From Verrucomicrobiota bacterium (GTDB taxonomy: Bacteria; Verrucomicrobiota; Verrucomicrobiia; Verrucomicrobiales; DEV007), in assembly GCA_020630975.1 (NCBI GenBank), contig JAHDID010000011.1, forward strand, positions 1-64,000: 64,000 bases of DNA. Reading direction: 5' to 3'. Below the pieces are notes generated by a model, which saw only the letters and a list, made by a program, of their open reading frames with translations, had not been told where the DNA came from and did not search any database. Positions 26,599-35,233 of the stretch are shown in pieces (within the stretch, counting starts at the first letter, position 1; each line of letters starts with the position of its first letter). A program made the translations under genes and the position numbers.

Positions 26599-28167
26599 AT
26601 GATGAAAACGACCTATCTCACGATCATAGCACTGGTCTTCAGTGCCTGTCAGTTCTCTCAGGCAGCCGATGCCGAGGGCTTTACCTCTCTTTTCAACGGT
26701 GAAAACCTGGACGGCTGGGAGGGCGACACTTCTCTCTGGAGGGTCGAGGATGGAGCGATCGTCGGCCAGACGACAGCCGAGGCCCCCATCAAGTACAACC
26801 AATTTCTCACCTGGAAAAACGGCGAGATCGACGACTTCGAGCTGAAACTGAAGTACAAAATCGATTCGGGAAACAGTGGTATCCAGGTTCGTTCCTTCCC
26901 CAGCAAGAGCAAAAACCAATACCAACTGAGTGGCTACCAGGCAGACATCGACTCTGGCGGCAACTTCACCGGTATCATTTATGGCGAGGGCTTTCGTGGT
27001 ATCCTTTCCAAGCGCGGCGAGACCGCCCGCATGAACGAAGACAGCAAGTCAGAGAAGACAGGCGATATCGGCAATTCCGCGGAGCTGGGCAAAAAGATCA
27101 ACCCCAATGGCGAATGGAATGACTACCACATCATCGCCAAGGGCCACACCATAACCGTGATCATCAATGGTCAGAAGATGACCGAGCTAGTCGACGAAGA
27201 CACCGACGTGCGCCGCCGGATCGGTCTGCTCGGCTTTCAGCTCCACGTGGGCAAACCGATGAAAATCGCCTTTAAAGACATCCGCCTGAAGCGCCTGCCA
27301 ATCGACGATGTGAAGAAAATCGTCTTTGTAGCCGGTCCTCCGAGCCACGGTCCTCGCACCCACGAGCACAATGCTGGCTGCAAACTAGCCGCCCACATGC
27401 TAAACCAGCACCACTCCGACAAGCTGGTGGCCACTGTCTACACCAGCGGCTGGCCGAAAGACACCACGGCTTTCAAAAACTGCCACGCCGTGGTCATGCA
27501 CTCCGATGGCGGCATCCGCCACCCGGCTGCCAAGTACCTCGGCCTGCTGGAAAATTTCCGCAAAAAGGGCATCGGTGTCGGTGCGATCCACTACGCCGTG
27601 GAGATGACGCCTGGCCCGACTAATGAGGAGCTGACCCGCTGCATCGGCGGAGCATTCGAGATTCACTACTCAGTCAATCCCCACTGGGATGCCGATTTCA
27701 CCGCCATCCCAGATCACCCAGCTGCGGCTGGTGTCGAGCCATTCAAAATCCGCGATGAGTGGTATTTCAACATGCGCTTCTCTGAGGAAGGCAAAGTCAT
27801 CCCGATCCTCTCAGCTGTCCCGCCTGCCGAGACCATGAGCCGCAAGGACGGCAAGCACAGCGGCAATCCCGAAGTACGCAAAATGGTAGCCGAAGGCCTA
27901 CCTCAGCACCTGCTCTGGCTCTACGAGCGCCCAGAGGGCGGGCGTGGCTTCGGCTTCACTGGCACTCACTATCACGACAACTGGCTAAACACTAGCTTCC
28001 GCACAGCGGTCTACAATGCCATCTGCTGGATCGCCAATATCGAGATCCCAGAGGAAGGCATTGTGACTCCAGTGCCAGAGAAATCTGTGCTCGATGCACA
28101 TCTCGATCCCAAGCAGCCGCGCAAGCCTAAGAAGAAGCCTGCTCCAGCTCCCAAAAAAGCAGCCTAA
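26599..28167 (+). CDS. Secreted DUF1080 plus ThuA-like fusion protein
   Basis: 522 residues with a signal peptide (about 1-22). Residues about 25-235 form a DUF1080 concanavalin-like domain (GFTSLFNGENLDGWEGD ... VGKPMKIAFKDIRLKRL). Residues about 240-490 form a ThuA-like class I glutamine-amidotransferase fold (KKIVFVAGPPSHGPRTHEH ... GVGAIHYAVEMTPG ... RGFGFTGTHYHDNW). A Lys/Pro/Ala tail ends it (KQPRKPKKKPAPAPKKAA). Both families occur in oxidative disaccharide use through 3-keto-sugars, so a role in 3-keto-glycoside breakdown is a fair inference. The fused pair matches common PVC architecture. Confidence 0.88.
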   Translation: MMKTTYLTIIALVFSACQFSQAADAEGFTSLFNGENLDGWEGDTSLWRVEDGAIVGQTTAEAPIKYNQFLTWKNGEIDDFELKLKYKIDSGNSGIQVRSFPSKSKNQYQLSGYQADIDSGGNFTGIIYGEGFRGILSKRGETARMNEDSKSEKTGDIGNSAELGKKINPNGEWNDYHIIAKGHTITVIINGQKMTELVDEDTDVRRRIGLLGFQLHVGKPMKIAFKDIRLKRLPIDDVKKIVFVAGPPSHGPRTHEHNAGCKLAAHMLNQHHSDKLVATVYTSGWPKDTTAFKNCHAVVMHSDGGIRHPAAKYLGLLENFRKKGIGVGAIHYAVEMTPGPTNEELTRCIGGAFEIHYSVNPHWDADFTAIPDHPAAAGVEPFKIRDEWYFNMRFSEEGKVIPILSAVPPAETMSRKDGKHSGNPEVRKMVAEGLPQHLLWLYERPEGGRGFGFTGTHYHDNWLNTSFRTAVYNAICWIANIEIPEEGIVTPVPEKSVLDAHLDPKQPRKPKKKPAPAPKKAA

Positions 28168-28204
28168 AAACAAAGGCTTTCCACCAAGGATCCTATGATA
28201 TGCT

Positions 28205-28237
28205 AAGTCCTCCTTCGGGAGGACTTTTTTGTTTTTT
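28205..28237 (+). terminator. Rho-independent terminator
   Basis: AAGTCCTCC, loop TTCG, GGAGGACTT (28205-28226), with a T-rich tract to 28237. The UUCG tetraloop and U-run make it a textbook terminator for the DUF1080-ThuA gene. It also directly abuts the next start at 28240. Confidence 0.92.
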
Positions 28238-28239
28238 TC

Positions 28240-29043
28240 ATGGGCTTTCACTCACATCATCTCCACAAACTGCTGCTCGGCGCTGCACTCCTGATCGGCT
28301 GCGCCTCACTCTCTGCAGCTAATCAAACCCGGACCCTTTTCACCGCTCCATTTGAAAATCTGACCACCGATACCAGCTACCAGCATGCGGTAGCTGGCTT
28401 CAGCGACTTTGTCGGCGTGCTACTGAGCACACACGAGAGTGTTATTCTCGTCGAAAGAATGGGCAAACGAGCCATCGAGGCAGAAAGAGCACTCAGATCC
28501 AATGGCCTAGTCGCATCCGGCGATGCTTGGCACAAAAATGTGGCCCAACAACTGAAGGCCGACACGCTGCTAACCGGTGCCCTTTCGCAGAACGAAAATG
28601 GCAGCTTACTAGTGAGCCTGAAAGCCATCGACATCACCAGCGAGCGAGTCGTAGCTACGGGTACACAGGTCGTGGAGGATCACGAGTACCACCTCGCTCT
28701 GGAGGAGCTAGCTCTACGGTTTGCCGACAAACTGCAGATCCCACTGCCGGAAAGGACAGAAACCGAATTCGAGACACGCCCCTTTGCTAGCCTATACTTC
28801 GGCAAAGGACTGAGCCGATACTATTCAGGCAATTTGGATGCAGCTATCATGAACTTCACCAAAGCCCTCAGCTACGACCCCGATTATGTGGAGGCGCACT
28901 ACTATTCTGGCCTCAGCTTCCTGCAGCTGAATGAGCCCGAGCACGCCAAAATCGAGTGGAATCACCTACTGCGTAAGAAACCCGATTTTCCGCTGACTGA
29001 TGAGCAGCGTGAACTAGTCGGGATGGAGCCGAAGACGCCTTAG
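28240..29043 (+). CDS. Exported CsgG/FlgO-like protein with C-terminal TPR
   Basis: 267 residues, with an N-terminal hydrophobic signal (LLLGAALLIGCASLSAA; a lipobox-like IGC could make it a lipoprotein). The first 170 residues follow the CsgG/FlgO pattern: APFENLTTDTSYQHAV, then LLSTHESVILVERMGKRAIEAE, KADTLLTGALSQNENGSLLVSL. The C-terminal part has TPR helices (FGKGLSRYYSGNLDAAIMNFTKALSYDPDYVEAHYYSG-type, two repeats). The start at 28240 lies directly behind the preceding terminator, so its promoter must be inside or before that terminator unless a later start is used. Role unknown; outer-membrane assembly or secretion is plausible. Confidence 0.65.
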   Translation: MGFHSHHLHKLLLGAALLIGCASLSAANQTRTLFTAPFENLTTDTSYQHAVAGFSDFVGVLLSTHESVILVERMGKRAIEAERALRSNGLVASGDAWHKNVAQQLKADTLLTGALSQNENGSLLVSLKAIDITSERVVATGTQVVEDHEYHLALEELALRFADKLQIPLPERTETEFETRPFASLYFGKGLSRYYSGNLDAAIMNFTKALSYDPDYVEAHYYSGLSFLQLNEPEHAKIEWNHLLRKKPDFPLTDEQRELVGMEPKTP

Positions 29044-29108
29044 CGCCACCTCCTAAATGTACAAGCCAGCGAGCTTCAGCGAGTAACGTTACAGCAACCA
29101 AAGCCACA

Positions 29109-29978
29109 CTACCCCTTTTCCTCCTCCACCCAGCGCACCGGCTCCGATGCCTGACCCTGCACAAATCGCTCTGCCAATATATCGATGATCCCATCGTGAC
29201 GCCCCACTAGCTCAGTCATCTGCCAGCGCAGCCCCTTGTGAGCGCTGGCCGCCTCCTCACAGATCTCAGCTACATCTCCACCCGGACCAGCGTGTCGTCC
29301 CGGCGAGGCAAACAGCATCGACACGATCACCTCGTCCCGATAGCCGTCCGTGCCGATCACATTCTCCAGCAGCGGTTCATTAAAGGCATACTCATCGCCC
29401 TCGCGGCGCTCCATGGAGCAGGCCGTCACGTGAGGGAAAACCTCCTCTGGCAGTAGCTTGCGGATCTGCTCGCCCAGATGATTGCGCACCTCCGTTACCT
29501 TGATTCGCGGCGCCCCGTGGTCGACCAAGGCGATAGCTGGCCGCGAATAGCCCTGCTGCTCCTTGGCCGCCAAGATCTGATCGACCAGTATCTGAGCCAT
29601 CCGTGTGTCCTCAGGATCGAGAGGCTCCACCACACAGGGCGCTATCTGTACCTCCAGCTCATCCCAGCCATTGGTCTTCAGATCCTCGACTCGCTGCGGC
29701 ATGTACTCTTTGATCGCCGCACTAGGACCGAAAAACATCGGCGTCACCATGAATTTATGGATGCCCTCTGCGCGCTTCTTTTTGATAAACGGCTCAAAAA
29801 TCTCAGCCTTCACGCCATCGAGTTTCTCCGCATCGATCTTTGTCGAATGCAGCAGCGAAACTGGGTGGATCGTCTCACCCACCTGCTCCCCCAGCCTCTT
29901 GGCTAAGTCTCGTAGGGAAAAGGTCGCTTCCGGTCGGTAAGATCCATTATCGGTGATCAGGTAACAGCATTCGCTCAT
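29109..29978 (-). CDS. CbiX/SirB-type chelatase-like protein
   Basis: 289 residues, two chelatase-fold halves. N-terminal: LITDNGSYRPEATFSLRDLA, then MVTPMFFGPSAAIKEYMP. C-terminal: PAIALVDHGAPRIKVTEVRN, then VIVSMLFASPGRHAGPGGD. Family members insert cobalt or iron into sirohydrochlorin for B12 or siroheme. The first-half HGS that carries the catalytic His in many relatives is DNGS here; VDHGAP and GRHAGPGGD keep His residues, so the metal site may be rearranged. No other tetrapyrrole gene is nearby, so the substrate is uncertain. Confidence 0.75.
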   Translation of the reverse strand: MSECCYLITDNGSYRPEATFSLRDLAKRLGEQVGETIHPVSLLHSTKIDAEKLDGVKAEIFEPFIKKKRAEGIHKFMVTPMFFGPSAAIKEYMPQRVEDLKTNGWDELEVQIAPCVVEPLDPEDTRMAQILVDQILAAKEQQGYSRPAIALVDHGAPRIKVTEVRNHLGEQIRKLLPEEVFPHVTACSMERREGDEYAFNEPLLENVIGTDGYRDEVIVSMLFASPGRHAGPGGDVAEICEEAASAHKGLRWQMTELVGRHDGIIDILAERFVQGQASEPVRWVEEEKG

Positions 29979-30090
29979 AAATAGTCGGGACAGGGTAACG
30001 ATAGGCTCTGATCAATCGGATGCCAAACCCAGCTAATCGAAAGTCTCTTTCGATTTACTAGAGCTATTATATTTAATACCTGTAAATATT

Positions 30091-30118
30091 TGACTTTACT
30101 TAAGTTGTTTATATAATC
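30091..30118 (+). promoter_or_regulatory. Strong sigma-70 promoter of the H1-like gene
   Basis: TTGACT (30091-30096), a 16-base spacer and a perfect TATAAT (30113-30118), in an AT-rich stretch. Transcription would start near 30125, leaving a leader of about 13 bases before ATG 30138. This is the best match to a vegetative promoter that I found in the window and suggests high expression, as expected for an abundant DNA-binding protein. Confidence 0.7.
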
Positions 30119-30137
30119 AGTAAAACCCTAAGTATTA

Positions 30138-30755
30138 ATGAGCGTCACCATAACCTCCAAGAAGAAGGCGAAGGCTGCCCCAGCCAAGAAAAAAACCACC
30201 ACCGCCGCCAAGAAAAAAGCTACTACGGTGGCCAAGAAAAAAGCAGCATCCTCCACTGCTTCTAAAAAGAAGGCCTCTTCTACCGCAGCAGCGAAAAAGA
30301 AAGCGACAACTACTGCCAAAAAACGCGCCACTTCCACTGCCAAGAAAAAAGCTGCAGCGCCGAAAAAGAAGACAACGGCTGCAGCAGCTAAGAAGAAGCC
30401 CACCGCAGCGGCCAAGAAAAAGGCAACCACAGCAGCCAAAAAAAAGGCCTCTACTACTAGCGCGGCCAAGCGCAAACCTACGGCGAAAAAAGCAGCTGCC
30501 GAAAAGAAGAAATTCCGCGTCGACTACAAAAACGCCTCTTCCATGGTCGCTACCAAGATCCTGATCCGCACCACTAGCAAAGAAGACAAAGGCGACAGAA
30601 TCATACTCGACTTTGCCCCTGGTGTGCGCACCAACCCTAAGACAGGACACCACATGATCCCCGTACAAAATCGCATCGCGATCACTCCTGAGCGAGCAGA
30701 GGAGCTATCCCAGGCTCTCGAGGGCGTCCTAGCCAAGCTGAAGGAGAAAAAGTAA
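30138..30755 (+). CDS. Histone H1-like Lys/Ala-rich protein with a distinct C-terminal domain
   Basis: 205 residues. Residues about 5-120 are tandem AAKKKA-type repeats of Lys, Ala, Thr and Ser, like the C-terminal tail of eukaryotic H1 and chlamydial HctB, a composition that binds and condenses DNA. Residues about 121-205 form a separate compact-looking domain (FRVDYKNASSMVATKILIRT ... HHMIPVQNRIAITPERAEEL), which I do not recognise. A near-consensus promoter lies upstream and a strong terminator downstream, so it is a single-gene unit. A SET-domain methyltransferase gene lies in the same window (59496-60095). Confidence 0.8.
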   Translation: MSVTITSKKKAKAAPAKKKTTTAAKKKATTVAKKKAASSTASKKKASSTAAAKKKATTTAKKRATSTAKKKAAAPKKKTTAAAAKKKPTAAAKKKATTAAKKKASTTSAAKRKPTAKKAAAEKKKFRVDYKNASSMVATKILIRTTSKEDKGDRIILDFAPGVRTNPKTGHHMIPVQNRIAITPERAEELSQALEGVLAKLKEKK

Positions 30756-30795
30756 GCCAGCTCGCTCCGTGGCTGAAGAAAATTTCTGGTCATAG

Positions 30796-30838
30796 TGCCG
30801 CCTCCTTCGCATGCCTTGCGGAGGGGGTGGCTTTTTTT
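30796..30838 (+). terminator. Rho-independent terminator of the H1-like gene
   Basis: GCCGCCTCC and GGAGGGGGTGGC form the lower stem, CGCA and TGCG the upper stem around TGCCT, followed by seven T (30832-30838). It lies 41 bases after the stop codon. Confidence 0.85.
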
Positions 30839-30900
30839 ATGCCTCGGATAGCGATTGCGCTTAGCAGAGGCTGCCCTTTATTCGTCCTACTCATCAGTCT

Positions 30901-33060
30901 ATGACCGCTCTAGCTCGAACTTTTACCATTCTGCTTTCAGCCGCGCTGACAGCCCTGACCAGCACGGCCGCAGAGCCACCTTTCACCGACTACTGTGAGC
31001 GACTCGAGCACGAGGTGCAGGGTAGAAAGCATGGCTTCCTAGCGGGAAATCTAACCTACTACATCGGCGGGTATCACAGCAGCTGGCAGCTGATCGAGCA
31101 GGAGACTATCGGCCTCACCCACCCTTTCTACCACGATCTGCGCAGCCGCGGTGCAGGCCAGGTGGAGAGCATGGCCTCTGGCCCAGAGAATACTGGCGTG
31201 GGCAATGACTACCTGAGCTGGGAATTCTACAAAGACACCCGCGTGCTCTACGGTAGCGTCGTCATCAATGGCAAAAAATACCCCACTCCGGTGCCCAAGA
31301 GCATGCTCTGGCGGCCAGATCGGATGATCTGCGAGTACGAGGTCGGCGGTGTCACCATTCGCGAGGAGAAGTTCATCGGCAAAAACGACGCAGCCGCCTC
31401 CATCATCACCGCCTCGCAGCCAGTTATCCTACAGTTTGCTGGCAAAAGCTTCTTCACCCGCAACTGCGTGGAATCGACCGCAAAGATCCGTATCGACCGC
31501 CCGACCAATGCCATCGTCATCTCTGAGGGCGGCACCGCTAAATCCAAAGCCGACCCCAATGGCGGTCCCCGCGTCGGCCCCAGTGTCTACGATGGCATGA
31601 CCACTGCACTCAGTGCCTCGCGCGACATCACCCAGACCATAGTCTTCGATACCGACGAGCAGCAGGTGCAGCACTACACCTTTCTCGTGCCATGCGATAC
31701 CGAGGGCACCGTGGTCACCTGGGCGATGGCCGATGATGAGGCCACCGCTCTCGCAGCAGGTCAGGACATCCTGAAAAACGCTCGTCCCTGGCTGGCTGAA
31801 AAAACCACCGAGATGAACCAACTACTCAACGAGCAGGTCCCTTACTTCCGCTGTTCGGATGAGAAATTTGTCGATATCTATTACTACCTCTGGGCACTGC
31901 ACATCATGTACTACATCGATGTGCAGAAAGGCTGGGAGATGGAGCCACACACCCAGACTGCGGTAAACAATTTCCTCGGTATCCACCGCTACGATGCCGC
32001 CTTTCAGATAAAGGTCGGTGCCTGGATGGCGGACAAATCTCACTATGCCTACGGCAATGTGCTCACCTGGAAGCACCTCACCCAGGCCGGACGCTGGCGA
32101 CAGGTCGGCAATGGCATCCGCATGCTATCAGACAACAAAGGTATCTCTTGGCACAGCGGTGCCTATGGCAATGAAACCTCCGAGCATGTCCTAGGCGCCT
32201 GGCAGATCTATCAGCATACCGGCGATGTCGAGTTTCTGCGCGATTGCTACGATGGACACTTCCGCAAACTGTTCGAGCATGCCCTACCCAGCTTCTGGAT
32301 GAATGAATTCGACGTGGCAGCGACCCTATCGAAAATGGCCGCTCTCATCGGTGAAGAAAATGATGTCGAGCACTGGCAAAAGAAAGTGCGCCAAGACCCA
32401 GACTTCATTCGCCTGATGTTTGACCAGCGCTGGCAGAAACACGAAGTCGAAAACTACTTCGCCGCCCCAGAGGATGGTATGCTAATGACCACTGCCTTTT
32501 GGGCGATGCGCTCCAGCCATTTCCCCAAAGAATACGCACAGGCTATGGTAGAGAACTGGGCGCTGGATAAAGAAAAGGGCTTCTATGGCGAGTGGTTCCC
32601 CACGGCGATGGCACTGCAGTCATTTGAAGAGTTTTCCACCCAGGACGACAATGCCTTTGGCTACACACCCGATACTGCCTACTTCACCCTCGATGGTATG
32701 TTTTCTCAAGACATCCGCGACACCGCCAGCGAGCTGACCATCAATCATCTGGAGAACTACAACTACCACGACGAGTGGGATGTGCCTGTCGCCCCAGAGG
32801 CCTACCGCCGCGATCTTTCCCTATTTGGCGATCAATACTCCAACTTCAATGCAGGCAAGATCCTGCTCTACCTAGAGGGCCTAGCAGGGCTGGAGTATTC
32901 CCTCCCCGATCAGCAACTCACCGTGCGCCCAGCCATGCCCGAGACCTGGGACTGGATGGAGGTGCGCCTACCCATCGATGGGCAGTGGACCAGTATCCGC
33001 TACGATGCGGGCAAAGCCCCTGTCGTCACTGGCAGCCCATTGGAGGTCGTCATCGAGTGA
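30901..33060 (+). CDS. Secreted (alpha/alpha)6-barrel glycoside hydrolase
   Basis: 719 residues with a signal peptide ending near TSTAAEP. An N-terminal beta-sandwich (about 30-300) is followed by a helical barrel (about 310-620). Typical active-site-like segments in the barrel are QTAVNNFLGIHRYDAAFQIKV, HSGAYGNETSEHVLGAWQ and FYGEWFPTAM. A C-terminal beta domain ends with LTVRPAMPETWDWMEV. The order resembles six-hairpin glycosidases of the GH63/GH78/GH95 kind, but I cannot assign the family or substrate. The start ATG 30901 directly gives the signal peptide. It lies 14 bases before the next gene. Confidence 0.7.
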   Translation: MTALARTFTILLSAALTALTSTAAEPPFTDYCERLEHEVQGRKHGFLAGNLTYYIGGYHSSWQLIEQETIGLTHPFYHDLRSRGAGQVESMASGPENTGVGNDYLSWEFYKDTRVLYGSVVINGKKYPTPVPKSMLWRPDRMICEYEVGGVTIREEKFIGKNDAAASIITASQPVILQFAGKSFFTRNCVESTAKIRIDRPTNAIVISEGGTAKSKADPNGGPRVGPSVYDGMTTALSASRDITQTIVFDTDEQQVQHYTFLVPCDTEGTVVTWAMADDEATALAAGQDILKNARPWLAEKTTEMNQLLNEQVPYFRCSDEKFVDIYYYLWALHIMYYIDVQKGWEMEPHTQTAVNNFLGIHRYDAAFQIKVGAWMADKSHYAYGNVLTWKHLTQAGRWRQVGNGIRMLSDNKGISWHSGAYGNETSEHVLGAWQIYQHTGDVEFLRDCYDGHFRKLFEHALPSFWMNEFDVAATLSKMAALIGEENDVEHWQKKVRQDPDFIRLMFDQRWQKHEVENYFAAPEDGMLMTTAFWAMRSSHFPKEYAQAMVENWALDKEKGFYGEWFPTAMALQSFEEFSTQDDNAFGYTPDTAYFTLDGMFSQDIRDTASELTINHLENYNYHDEWDVPVAPEAYRRDLSLFGDQYSNFNAGKILLYLEGLAGLEYSLPDQQLTVRPAMPETWDWMEVRLPIDGQWTSIRYDAGKAPVVTGSPLEVVIE

Positions 33061-33074
33061 TATAGAGAATACCC

Positions 33075-34583
33075 ATGAGTCTACGCGACCCCTTCTCCAA
33101 GCCTTTCTGCCAACCGGAAGATCTCGGTCTGGCGCTACCCGACAGCGATCATGCCGTATCGGTATGCCTACCCACTTGGGCCGATGTCATCGGCTACGAG
33201 GAGGGCGACGACCGAGTCATCGATCAGCTCGAGTGTGGCTACCCTCGCTTTGTCGAGCACCCACTCGTGGCCGAGCTTTTCTACGCCGCCCAGGAGGAGT
33301 TCGCCAAAAAAGATGAGGTATGCCTAGTCTTCCCATCCCTAGCAGCCGCCTGGCGCTGTGCCGACTTTGCCAAAAGCCAAGGTGCTGAGGGCGCACGACT
33401 CGAGAGCTACGGCTGGAATAATCTCACCGTGCTACTAGTGAAGGAGAAAGACTACCCCATCGCCTGGAAAGGCTGGCAGCACATGGGCGAGATCATCAGC
33501 AGTCGCCAAGCCGAGGCAGCCCTATCCGATGCCCCTGTGCCCGAGGAGATCGAGACTCAGGGCGAGGAGGCACGAAAGCTCATCCGCGAGCGCCTTGCGG
33601 CTCTACACGAGGGCATCGATCCCGAGACCGATGTCTACCTATTTTCATCTGGCATGGCAGCCATCGCAGCTATCCATAGAGTGGTCTGCCAGGCCCAGCC
33701 GGATCTACCTACGATACAGCTAGAGTTTCCCTACATCGATGCGCTCAAGCTACAGCAAAAGTGCAATCGAAACGGTGCCGTCGATATGTCGATCACCGAG
33801 AATGGTGGCCTCAACCAGATCACGGAATACTTTAATTCAGGCAATCAAGCCGCCGGACTTTTCTCCGAGATCCCTAGCAATCCGCTACTACGCACAGCCA
33901 ATCTCCGAGAGATCGCCCCGATCCTAAAGGAGCACGACGTCCCACTGATCGTCGACGATACTGTGGCATCTGCTATCAACGTAGAGTCCATGCGGCTGGC
34001 AGATGCCGTCACCACCAGCCTCACCAAAACCTTTTCTGGCGAAGGCGATGTGGCAGCCGGCTCGGTGATACTCAATCCAAAGTCTCCCTACTACACAGCC
34101 TTTCGCGAGGCACTGCCCAACGAGCAAGAAAGCAGCCCTCTTTTCTGTACCGATGCCATCGCACTAGAGATCAACTCTCGTCACTTCGCCGAGCGAGTCG
34201 CCGCCATGGAAGAAAATGCCGACGCCGTGCTCGACTACCTCACCGATCACCCCGCAGTAGAGCAAATCTGGCACCCCTCGAATGTTCAGACCGACTACTA
34301 CGACGACCTACGCCGAGAGGAGGGAGGCTACGGCGCTCTATTTTCCATGCAGCTAAAGGGTGGCCCAGCGGCTGCCCAAGCCTTCTACGACAAACTACGC
34401 ATCTCCAAAGGCCCCAGCCTAGGCACCAACTTCAGCCTAGTCTGCCCCTACACCCTCCTAGCCCACTACGACGAACTCGACTGGGCCGAAAGCTGCGGGG
34501 TACCTAGGGATTTGCTACGAGTATGGATAGGTCTCGAGGATCCGGAAGATTTGGTGGAGAGGTTTGAGGAGGCGTTGGGATAG
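33075..34583 (+). CDS. PLP-dependent Cys/Met metabolism enzyme, long cystathionine gamma-synthase-like
   Basis: 502 residues, about 100 longer than bacterial MetB. The C-terminal two thirds has the fold-type I pattern: VYLFSSGMAAIAAIHRVV (cofactor phosphate-binding region), IPSNPLLRTANLREI, VDDTVASAINV with the pyridine-binding Asp, and the cofactor Lys in TSLTKTFSGEGD (near residue 318). The extra N-terminus and overall length recall fungal-type cystathionine gamma-synthases. It would join an activated homoserine with cysteine or sulfide. Isolated from other methionine genes here, so the exact reaction is inferred. Confidence 0.8.
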   Translation: MSLRDPFSKPFCQPEDLGLALPDSDHAVSVCLPTWADVIGYEEGDDRVIDQLECGYPRFVEHPLVAELFYAAQEEFAKKDEVCLVFPSLAAAWRCADFAKSQGAEGARLESYGWNNLTVLLVKEKDYPIAWKGWQHMGEIISSRQAEAALSDAPVPEEIETQGEEARKLIRERLAALHEGIDPETDVYLFSSGMAAIAAIHRVVCQAQPDLPTIQLEFPYIDALKLQQKCNRNGAVDMSITENGGLNQITEYFNSGNQAAGLFSEIPSNPLLRTANLREIAPILKEHDVPLIVDDTVASAINVESMRLADAVTTSLTKTFSGEGDVAAGSVILNPKSPYYTAFREALPNEQESSPLFCTDAIALEINSRHFAERVAAMEENADAVLDYLTDHPAVEQIWHPSNVQTDYYDDLRREEGGYGALFSMQLKGGPAAAQAFYDKLRISKGPSLGTNFSLVCPYTLLAHYDELDWAESCGVPRDLLRVWIGLEDPEDLVERFEEALG

Positions 34584-34609
34584 TGCAGCAACGCCTCATA
34601 TAACAAACC

Positions 34610-34639
34610 TTGACAATCTTTATCATCCCCCGATAGGTT
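34610..34639 (+). promoter_or_regulatory. Candidate promoter of parDE
   Basis: A perfect -35 TTGACA (34610-34615) is followed at 18 bases by TAGGTT (34634-34639). The start would then fall at or very near ATG 34645. GATAGG just before the ATG could instead act as a Shine-Dalgarno, so the -10 is uncertain. Confidence 0.35.
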
Positions 34640-34644
34640 ACACT

Positions 34645-34890
34645 ATGAATATTTCACTCACTCCTGAACTCGAATCTGCTGTGAAGAAGAAAGTGGATTC
34701 TGGGCTCTACAACAATGCGAGCGAGGTGATTCGAGAGGCTTTGCGACTTTCAATCAAGCAAGACCACGAGAATGAATGGTTAACAAGAGAGGCTGCAATT
34801 GGGTTTGCACAACTCGAAGCAGGCGAGTTCACTGCAGTAGATTCCAAAACCGAGTTCAAGCAGCTGATACGTGGCGAAAATTCTAAATAA
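34645..34890 (+). CDS. parD: ParD-type ribbon-helix-helix antitoxin
   Basis: 81 residues from ATG 34645 (MNISLTPELESAVKKKVDSG). A longer frame upstream overlaps the preceding gene and is not family-like. The N-terminal ribbon-helix-helix (ISLTPELESAVKKKV, then YNNASEVIREALRLS) binds operator DNA; the acidic C-terminal half wraps the toxin. It is followed after 10 bases by the ParE toxin gene, so it is the first gene of a type II toxin-antitoxin operon, probably autorepressed. Confidence 0.9.
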   Translation: MNISLTPELESAVKKKVDSGLYNNASEVIREALRLSIKQDHENEWLTREAAIGFAQLEAGEFTAVDSKTEFKQLIRGENSK

Positions 34891-34900
34891 CCTCTGACTA

Positions 34901-35197
34901 ATGAGGCTCGAACTCACTGATGCTGCGGTAAGCGACTTAAAGTCTATCCGCGAATACACTCTCGAAACTTGGGGGGAGGAACAAGAAGACAGGTATCTCG
35001 AAGCGATGTGGAATCGATTCGAAACGATTTTATCAAACCCACAGCAGTTTCGTTTTCGTAGAGATTTGTTCCCCGATTGCCAACTGGCTAGCCAAGGAAA
35101 GCACGTGATCTTATTTCGCATCAAGGACGATGCCCTCCAAATAGTCCGAGTCTTACACAGTGCTATGGATTTTCGAAAACAGCTATCCGATTCATAA
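34901..35197 (+). CDS. parE: ParE/RelE-superfamily toxin
   Basis: 98 residues. It shows the ParE fold pattern: LTDAAVSDLKSIREYTLETWGEEQEDRYLEA-type helices, then a beta-sheet with FRFRRDLFPDCQ and a C-terminal HVILFRIKDDALQIVRVLH. ParE toxins poison DNA gyrase, while RelE relatives cut mRNA; the helix pair favours ParE. The gene is intact and paired with ParD. Confidence 0.9.
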   Translation: MRLELTDAAVSDLKSIREYTLETWGEEQEDRYLEAMWNRFETILSNPQQFRFRRDLFPDCQLASQGKHVILFRIKDDALQIVRVLHSAMDFRKQLSDS

Positions 35198-35233
35198 TCC
35201 CAACCGAGGCTTTCTACACATTCCAGCAATCGT

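Noticed and set aside
30135-30668. Antisense Phe/Leu/Gly-rich frames opposite the H1-like gene
   Set aside because: They are the complement of the AAR-type Lys codons; the plus strand has promoter, start and terminator.
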